Shown here in pieces: positions 58,043 to 64,000 of a stretch of DNA of 64,000 nt. Positions within the stretch are counted from its first letter, which is position 1, and each line of letters opens with the position of its first letter. Position numbers and translations under genes: made by a program. The stretch is from Rhypophila decipiens (lineage: Eukaryota; Ascomycota; Sordariomycetes; Sordariales; Naviculisporaceae): the NCBI GenBank assembly GCA_033297075.1, contig MU858121.1, forward strand, positions 108,709-172,708, given 5' to 3'. Below the pieces are notes generated by a model, which was not told where the DNA came from, ran no database searches, and saw only the letters and a program-made list of their open reading frames with translations.

Positions 58043-58237
58043 ACTACGGCTTACCGACTACTTGAGGAGACTGTCACGGGCGGCTTGGAGGTGACGATAT
58101 GGAAGATGTTGAGGCAGAAGGGGCTGAGTGTGTGGAAGAGGCGTAAGGATGGAAGAAATGGAAATGGTAATGATCGCGGGCTTGAGCTCGAGATAGAAGG
58201 GCTGTTGATATCAGAACTGGGAACGTGGAAGGGCTAG
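58043..58237 (+). other. in-frame open extension after TAG 58040
   Basis: Reading on in frame gives 64 codons (with TAYRLLEETVTGGLEVTIWK) to TAG 58235-58237. Composition is plausible for protein but no family is visible. May be readthrough, a truncated older C terminus or chance. Confidence 0.3.
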
Positions 58238-58575
58238 ACAGGACAAAACGCCAACACTTCCCATGCCATACTCAAAATATCACAATATCTAACAAAGAAC
58301 GATTTGTCCCGTCAAAATTCGATCTTGAATTGCCGTCATACCCATGAATGAGGATCCCGGCTTCGATGGAGAGGATAAAAATATACGCTAGGCCGGATCA
58401 GATCCCAGGCAGCATGGTAACCGAACCCTGCAAACAGTTAGAAAACCGCTGAAAGGAAGAGGAATATAGATAACATACCGTGGACATCTCCGTTGGAAAG
58501 CACAAACCTGCCCGGAATACCCGCGTACCAAAAAATAAATGTTGTTTGAGACCAAAATATGTTCCCCTCAGCCCA

Positions 58576-59073
58576 TCAAGCCCTTGTATCCAAAAATCGA
58601 GCCCACATAAAAAAACGCAACATGCTGTTGCAAACCCACCCCCACAACGCCCGCCACATCTCCCGACCTCTGCGCGAGAAGCAGCACAGCCATACGGCAA
58701 TGGCGATTAACTGTGCCCACACGATGATCAGCACCATGGCCCAGAGCACCACCACTGCTGTTATGGACAGCAAAGTGCCGTCCGACGAGTTCGGCCCGGT
58801 TGGCGCGGGGACCGTGGTCACCCAGACGGTGGGTATGGCGATATCTGTGGTAAAATAGGGGTCAGTGTGCATCCTACTGCTGGTAACAGGTTAAATTAAG
58901 GAAAGGTTGTTGTCAATGTTGTCTTGGAAGTGAGGTGAAAGAAAAGTGTGGATAGCATGCTTACCGTCGCTGGTGTGAAGAACGGGCTCGGCACTGAAGC
59001 CGACTTTTCCGTCCGAGAAGATCTGTTCGCCCATACTGGGCTGGTCACTTGGCCCTTGTTGGAGCATGGTCAT
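58576..59073 (-). CDS. small single-TM protein
   Basis: Two exons (58965-59073, 58576-58844; 120-nt GT-AG intron) give 125 residues. The second exon has a TM segment (LLSITAVVVLWAMVLIIVWA) preceded by a Thr/Pro/Ser-rich stretch (VWVTTVPAPTGPNSSDG) and followed by a basic, Trp-rich tail. The 5' end is uncertain. The frame is open upstream to TAG 59161-59163, and beyond that TAG it continues for 17 codons to an ATG near 59279, joined across a 58-nt intron with a CTAAC branch site. So the gene may begin there and be cut by an in-frame TAG. Family unknown. Confidence 0.5.
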
Positions 59074-59360
59074 GATGCTATCCGACACGGGGGTCGGGGT
59101 CGTGATGGTGGTGGCCTGGGGTTGAGAATAGCCCGGCCGGGCGACGGCGGTGGTTGGGAGCACCTAGCGAGGCTGCTGGTAGTGGCGGAAGATCGACTTG
59201 AGGGCTGGAAGATGAGGACAGACGTTAGTAGCTGGCTGCAAGCGGACAAAAGAAGGATGATGCTTACTTGAGGTCTGCATTTCTCTGGCAGGGACGGGAC
59301 TGGTCCAGTTGATGATCGAAGCTGGTATGGGGTACGTGTGACGAATCCACTAGTCTAGAA

Positions 59361-59454
59361 CCCTACCACTAGGCCATGGAACCCTCCGCAAAAGGATGTC
59401 GAATTTCAAGTCGAACGCCGACTTGAAATCAAGGGTTATATACACATCGTGACA
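59361..59454 (+). repeat. 94-bp inverted repeat, left copy
   Basis: Exact reverse complement of 63907-64000. Contains an inner hairpin (TTTCAAGTCG ... CGACTTGAAA) and, on the minus strand, a tRNA A-box-like stretch (TGGCCTAGTGG) in GGTTCCATGGCCTAGTGGTA. The match ends sharply at 59454/63907; the outer end is unknown because the right copy meets the window edge. Confidence 0.95.
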
Positions 59455-60224
59455 GTACGGGAGGTGATGGTAAAATATCAATCGGCAGTGAAAAGAGCTT
59501 GTGGTAGATCCGAACTTGGTATAATGGGGAGAAATTGCTACTATTCGGTATATGCGATTGAGAAGAGCTGGATTGGTCCGATGTGAGCTGCGGACGGAAC
59601 GGCAAGGAAGAAAAGTTTTGGAAATTTCTTGAGACGAGCCAGCCCTAATAGCCCCTTGACCTGAACCCGCTGTCGTACCTTCCTAGGTCGGGTGAATGCT
59701 GGCAAAGGTTAGGTAATGAGTACCGGGTCTGTAAGCCAGAGCGACCTATTGTCCCCGGTGTACCTGGTATTGAAAAGTCGACCGGACGACTTCCATACGC
59801 CCAAAACTCCGGATCAACGTCTTCAACTACCGTTACATGGCTGTACCAAAGTGTTTCTTGAAGGAGGCTTGGAAAAGGCTGGATCGTTATCCAAGGACTC
59901 AATGTCCGATGGTGGTAGGTTAGTGTACAACACTTTTCAGTTCAAAGTCGTCCGTAAAATCCTTAATAGTTGTGTAGAAGGGGGTATTAGCTAGTATTTG
60001 GTATCACTATTGTTTCAGTCTAAATTATAACAAAGTCCAACATGAAAGGCTAGGGCTGTACCCGTTGCCACCACGGCCACTCCTCCTCTTTTCCATATGC
60101 CAGTAACGCCCACGTTTGCGTCTGAGGCGCTGTTTCCGCGTTTGGTACCAAGTCAAGGGTTGCAACCCACAAGAACACCATCCACCAGATCTCAACCAGC
60201 CCACAGCCCAGCCACCCAAGGTAT
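59455..60224. other. intergenic within the inverted repeat
   Basis: No gene recognised; short ORFs only. Confidence 0.45.
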
Positions 60225-61319
60225 TTAGGGACCACCAGCACGACCATGCTCAATGTACCAATCACCGAGACCCCTCACATACTGCTCGCCATATACACAG
60301 TAGAAATAATGATTGTAATGATTGGGCTTGTTGTTTGGCGACCACATGACGTAGTGACCGCTGTAGCCGGGATTGCCGCAACGGTTGTTGGTCTTGGTCT
60401 CGACCGTGTAGGCCGTCTGCCCCACCGACTTCCACACGGCCATCCATTCCCACGGCAGGCCGTTGCACTCGCTGTAGGTTCCTGTGTGGTGTGTCTTCTC
60501 GACCGCGAAGCCGCCACTGATCCAGCCGCCGACGGACAGCGATGTTGACCAGTTGATAGCAAACGACCTGCCCTCGGCATAGCCGACTGTGCAAGTGCCC
60601 TGTGTGCAACGTTTGACTTGCTGTTTGGGATTAGCATTGGCTGACCTTGTGTACTAATGGAGGTGTGGGTCTTCATGTTGACTTACAGAGACCTGGATAT
60701 GCTTCGGGTTCTGGTGCGGGTTGCCATCGCCGATGCGGTAAGTCTCTTGCGAGCTGATCTCGCAGACGCGCTGGCGCTTGTCGAGATCCGTTGTGTTGAC
60801 AGCCGTCTCGACTGTAGGGGCCGGGAGCTGAGCATGGGACGGCATGGGCTCGCTAGCCAGGCGCTTCATGACGCCGTGGAGCTCGACTGGCCCGGTGGGG
60901 AAGCAGCTTGCGAGGTCGCGCTTCAGCAGCGGGGCGAGCGCGAGGGCCGCGGGAAGGGTGAGACGGCACTTGATCATGATCTCGGCGCTGCTGGTGATGC
61001 GGCCGCAGGAGACGCCATCGGAGCTCGCATTTCCGTACGTCTTGTACTTGGTAGCCCCGACTGCCATCTCGCCGATGCCGCCCTCGTTGACGGTGAAGAC
61101 GATCGGGGTTTGCTTGAAGGCGCCCGACTCGATGGAGTTGGTGCAGGATTGGCCAAGAAGCTTTGTCTCGTCCTTGTTCCAGACCTTGACGGCGGCTTCC
61201 TGCGTCAGCTTGCTGAGCTGGAAGGTCACCTGGACGTTCTGGGTATCCCGGGCGTCCAGCTGCGAAGGGGCGGCCAGAGCCACGGGCACCGTGGCCAGGA
61301 TGGCGTGCGAGAGCTTCAT
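60225..61319 (-). CDS. secreted two-part protein of unknown family
   Basis: Two exons (60687-61319, 60225-60620; 66-nt GT-AG intron, phase 0) give 342 residues. Residues 1-16 (MKLSHAILATVPVALA) are a signal peptide and LDAR may mark pro-processing. The first part (about 25-120) is a beta-rich region with VQVTFQLSKLTQEAAVKVWN and SIESGAFKQTPIVFTVNEGG. A Kex2-type KR (TTDLDKRQRVCE, about 190) separates it from the C-terminal part, which is rich in Gly, Tyr, Trp, His and Cys (TCTVGYAEGRSFAINWSTSL, HYVMWSPNNKPNHYNHYFYC). N-glycosylation sites and paired cysteines suit secretion. It may be a cleaved effector or adhesin-like protein; no family recognised. A TATATATA box lies about 95 bp upstream. 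Confidence 0.8.
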
Positions 61320-61413
61320 TGTTGGAAGCAGATGTTTGACTGAGTATGTACGGAAGAGGAAGAGATGGAGGCCGGTGGAAATAAATTGGTAATGTAAACA
61401 GGACGGGGCAGCG

Positions 61414-61422
61414 ATATATATA
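61414..61422 (-). promoter_or_regulatory. TATA-like element of secreted gene
   Basis: ATATATATA about 95 bp upstream of ATG 61319 on minus; position suits a TATA box, but the repeat is simple. Confidence 0.3.
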
Positions 61423-61707
61423 CAAAATACCTTGGCTCTGTGCATGTACTTCACAAGCAAACCTGTCAAGTGTCTAACCTTACATGCCAACTTGGAAGCA
61501 TCTTGGGGCCTCAGATCCTTGAGTCCCATCTAGGAAACATCTCCGCTGATGTCTCATAGTCCATCGACGAGACCGACGAGACCGATGTCCAATACAGCTG
61601 GTTGATTGTGACTGACGTCCTGATGTTGGAGCGACACTAGATTTTACGCTTATAAGATTAGTACGGGATACGCCTTATCAGAAGGCCTGCAAGATCACAT
61701 CCTGTCA

Positions 61708-62403
61708 TCATTCCGAACGCTGTAGTGCCGGCTGAACTCCAATTGTGGTTGGACTGAGCTTGACAATCGCGGGGATCGGCGACGAGCAGAAGTTCCAGCT
61801 ATACTGTCTTAGCGACCTAGCAGATGAAGTCAGTGCTGTGGCGTGCTCCAGCGGGTACCTCGCCTTGATCATGATGTTGAGCTCTTTGGCTTCGTAAATG
61901 AAGCGTTTCGATCGAGTTTGGGATAAAACGTAGTCTGGCGGTCCCCAGGTTTGCACCTACCCAGCAGAGGTGTACAGCCCGACAACAAAGGTAAGGTCCG
62001 ACTGTATACCGTAGAGCGGTGATACTGCCCTGGGTTTCCCCACGCCGACGATAGCCTCCGGGGAATATGAGTGGAGCCCACTGAAAACGCCGGCGGCGGG
62101 TCGGGTCGTGCTGAGTCTGCTGACGGCAAGGTACATTGAGCTAAAATCCTTCGGTACATTTTGTAGCGTGGTGTATCCGTAGTTGGAGTCGCCTTGGCAA
62201 ACATAGCGGTCCTCTTGAGCGAAGCGAGGGCTTGTCTTCGAAGAAGGAGGGCTGAGCAACTGAGTCAACCTTGCGAGGGTATCTTCTCGATCTTGGCAGC
62301 CTCGGCTGCAAGCCATCTGCGATAAGAGCGTTGCGTCCTTCTCGACTAGGTTAGGTAGGATTAACCTCTGTCTTTGAGAGTTTGCTGAACACGACTGTCC
62401 ACG
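61708..62403 (-). pseudogene. coding-like debris
   Basis: Minus-strand stretches read like protein in different frames: FIYEAKELNIMIKARYPLEH and SWNFCSSPIPAIVKLSPTTI (61708-61956), and QMACSRGCQDREDTLARLTQ and VSPLYGIQSDLTFVVGLYTS (61957-62400). No start, intron set or family can be assigned. May be the far end of the ankyrin pseudogene next to it. Confidence 0.3.
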
Positions 62404-62429
62404 ACACTTTGAGAGCCCTAGAGATTTCA

Positions 62430-63560
62430 TTATCCGAACAGGATACGGACTAAAGGTTGATAGATTAGGATGTCGGATTTGGGTCGCCAACAAAGCTCCA
62501 GAAGGGCGTCGTATGGTCTCAGATCGACAGGGAGGTTTCGTTTCCGCACATGTGCGAAGAGATCAGAGACTCCAGATCTCGCCTCGTCCTTCTCCATCAA
62601 TCCATCTCTGCATTCGTTTTGTGGCCACTTGTACCAGATGCTCAGTGACAACAGTGTAAGGCATTCCCACCACCTCCTCCACGGCTTTCGAATTTGACCC
62701 CATCAGCAACCAGATCCTTGGTCATTTGCATTCTCGCAGTCTCCCAGCTTCGCTGCCGTACGGTGTTCTTCCACTTTGACAACCATTCGACCTCGGCAGT
62801 TGGCGCTCGAGTGCCCGAATTCCCCAAGTCCAAATCTCGTTGACCGTCATCGATGACATATATGCTCGGAAGGGTAGACGCAAGAATGTTTCGGTCGCGT
62901 AGGGAACGTCTTCACGGATTTCCAACACGACGTGACGTAGAATTGCGGACATGGCTTGTTCGGCGAGGTTGCTGTTGGCCGCTTGCTGGCTGCGGATGAA
63001 GCCGCCGATCAAGATAATCATCGACGGGGTCTCGTCATGATCGTTCTGTTTGTTGACATTAGCCCCCTTTCCTATGGCGATATCAATCAACCGGACTATT
63101 CCGACAATCTTTGCGCCCACCACAAACCATATCGCCGCGAGTTTGTGTTTTCCCCTTCCAATGCCAAGTTCGGCGGACAAAGGTCGCACAGCGTCTCAGC
63201 AAGCGTGACATCCGCGTTCCCGAATAATAGCTTCGGAAATGGTCCACCACCATGGATCGATGGATGCTCCCGCATCTAGGAGATGATGAAGTGTTTCGGG
63301 TCAATTGGTCGGAATAGCTCTCCCACTTTCAGACTGTGCAAAGTCACTCCAACTGTCGCGCACTTGTTTAAGCAAGAGCGGAGGGTTAGGGTTAGGGTTC
63401 GCGACCGCCTTTTCACCTATTGAACCGGCCGAGACACAGGTCGAAGGCTGTTCAAGGTTGAAAACAGTGCTATCATAGCAATCATCATAATACAAGCGAC
63501 AGTTTGGACAAGTATATGTCGAGGAACACGAAAATGGGCTGTATCGGTGGGTAAAGTTGT
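62430..63560 (-). pseudogene. ankyrin-repeat gene relic with in-frame stops
   Basis: One minus-strand frame runs from about 63560 to 62722. It passes through TCPNCRLYYDDCYDSTVFNL, PETLHHLLDAGASIDPWWWT and IDIAIGKGANVNKQNDHDET, typical ankyrin-like text, but is cut by TGA at about 63301 and at about 63198. Both could be Trp codons changed TGG to TGA, the usual product of RIP on the opposite strand. After about 62830 the protein-like frame changes (EWLSKWKNTVRQRSWETARM) and again near 62650 (DLFAHVRKRNLPVDLRPYDA). Inside the 59.4-64.0 kb inverted-repeat segment. Confidence 0.65.
63382..63399 (+). repeat. short interstitial TTAGGG tract
   Basis: AGGGTTAGGGTTAGGGTT, three units of the fungal telomere repeat, inside the ankyrin relic (where it reads as Asn-Pro repeats on minus). 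Too short to prove a chromosome end; may be a repair scar or chance. Confidence 0.7.
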
Positions 63561-63906
63561 GTTTCCGTTGACGTTAACGATCAGCTGCTAAGCACCTGAT
63601 CGTTTGCAGCAGCTGCTTGGACCTGAACCCTGTGCAGTGGCAATTAGGAGTATCTCTACTTCTTACATGTCAAGTTTGAGTTTCAAGGAAATTCACCCCA
63701 TTTCTATAGGCCGTGACTCCGAATCTAAACACCTGTGTCGCCGAGTTTAGCGTAAAATTTGTCAACGACACGTGGAGCCTGGAGGATCTTATTTATTTAA
63801 ACTTGGTACATTGCAGGCCGCGGCGGGTTGTAAAACATGGGTTAAAATCATCAATTTTGGGGCTAGTATAGATGTTCTATTTGATATAATAGTGTAATCC
63901 TATAAG
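63561..63906. other. intergenic up to the right inverted repeat
   Basis: No gene seen; AT-rich from about 63785. Confidence 0.45.
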
Positions 63907-64000
63907 TGTCACGATGTGTATATAACCCTTGATTTCAAGTCGGCGTTCGACTTGAAATTCGACATCCTTTTGCGGAGGGTTCCATGGCCTAGTGGTAGGG
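63907..64000 (-). repeat. 94-bp inverted repeat, right copy (runs off window)
   Basis: Reverse complement of 59361-59454 with no mismatch; the repeat probably continues past the window end. Together with the left copy it brackets 4.45 kb holding a secreted-protein gene and the ankyrin relic. Confidence 0.95.

Overview
The window is nuclear DNA of a filamentous ascomycete (Pezizomycotina, most likely Sordariomycetes; the species cannot be named from sequence alone). The evidence is compact genes cut by 48-140 nt GT-AG introns, an intron-bearing nuclear tRNA-Ile, families typical of these fungi (HET, Pth11-like rhodopsin fold, UstYa/DUF3328, DUF3433-like, tandem GFA, bZIP), a short TTAGGG tract and decayed repeats with transition-type differences.

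Layout. 0-22 kb is a gene-dense housekeeping block: a cupin, a tandem GFA/CENP-V protein, tRNA-Ile(AAU), a mitochondrial stomatin-like protein, MON2, the ubiquitin-E2 variant MMS2 divergent from MON2, a mitochondrial LYR-motif protein, a bZIP factor and a protein kinase. 22-31 kb becomes accessory: a trypsin-like protein, a tail-anchored membrane protein of unknown family, a HET incompatibility gene broken by two one-base homopolymer losses, and a small Cys-containing protein. 31-51 kb mixes secreted and antimicrobial-type genes with decay: a secreted Cys-rich protein cut by an in-frame TAG, an intact 8-cysteine defensin-like peptide, a Pth11-like receptor, a broken UstYa gene, an F-box/ankyrin gene, a 1440-residue DUF3433-like membrane protein and an intact secreted GH24 (T4-type) lysozyme. 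53-64 kb is gene-poor: a frameshifted short gene, a 435-bp TIR element, two small membrane proteins, a secreted two-part protein, ankyrin pseudogene debris and a 94-bp perfect inverted repeat pair whose right copy runs off the window.

The most distinctive points are: (i) a defensin-like peptide and a lysozyme, both secreted and both intact, in a region where several neighbours are broken; (ii) one 22-23 bp minisatellite family at three separate loci, once enclosed by ~43 bp inverted arms; (iii) several genes whose frame stays open for 54-91 codons beyond an in-frame TAG; (iv) the 94-bp identical inverted repeats. No classical secondary-metabolite core enzyme, CRISPR or plasmid feature is present. 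Exon coordinates were worked out by hand from splice motifs and reading-frame phase; no alignment or transcript data were available.
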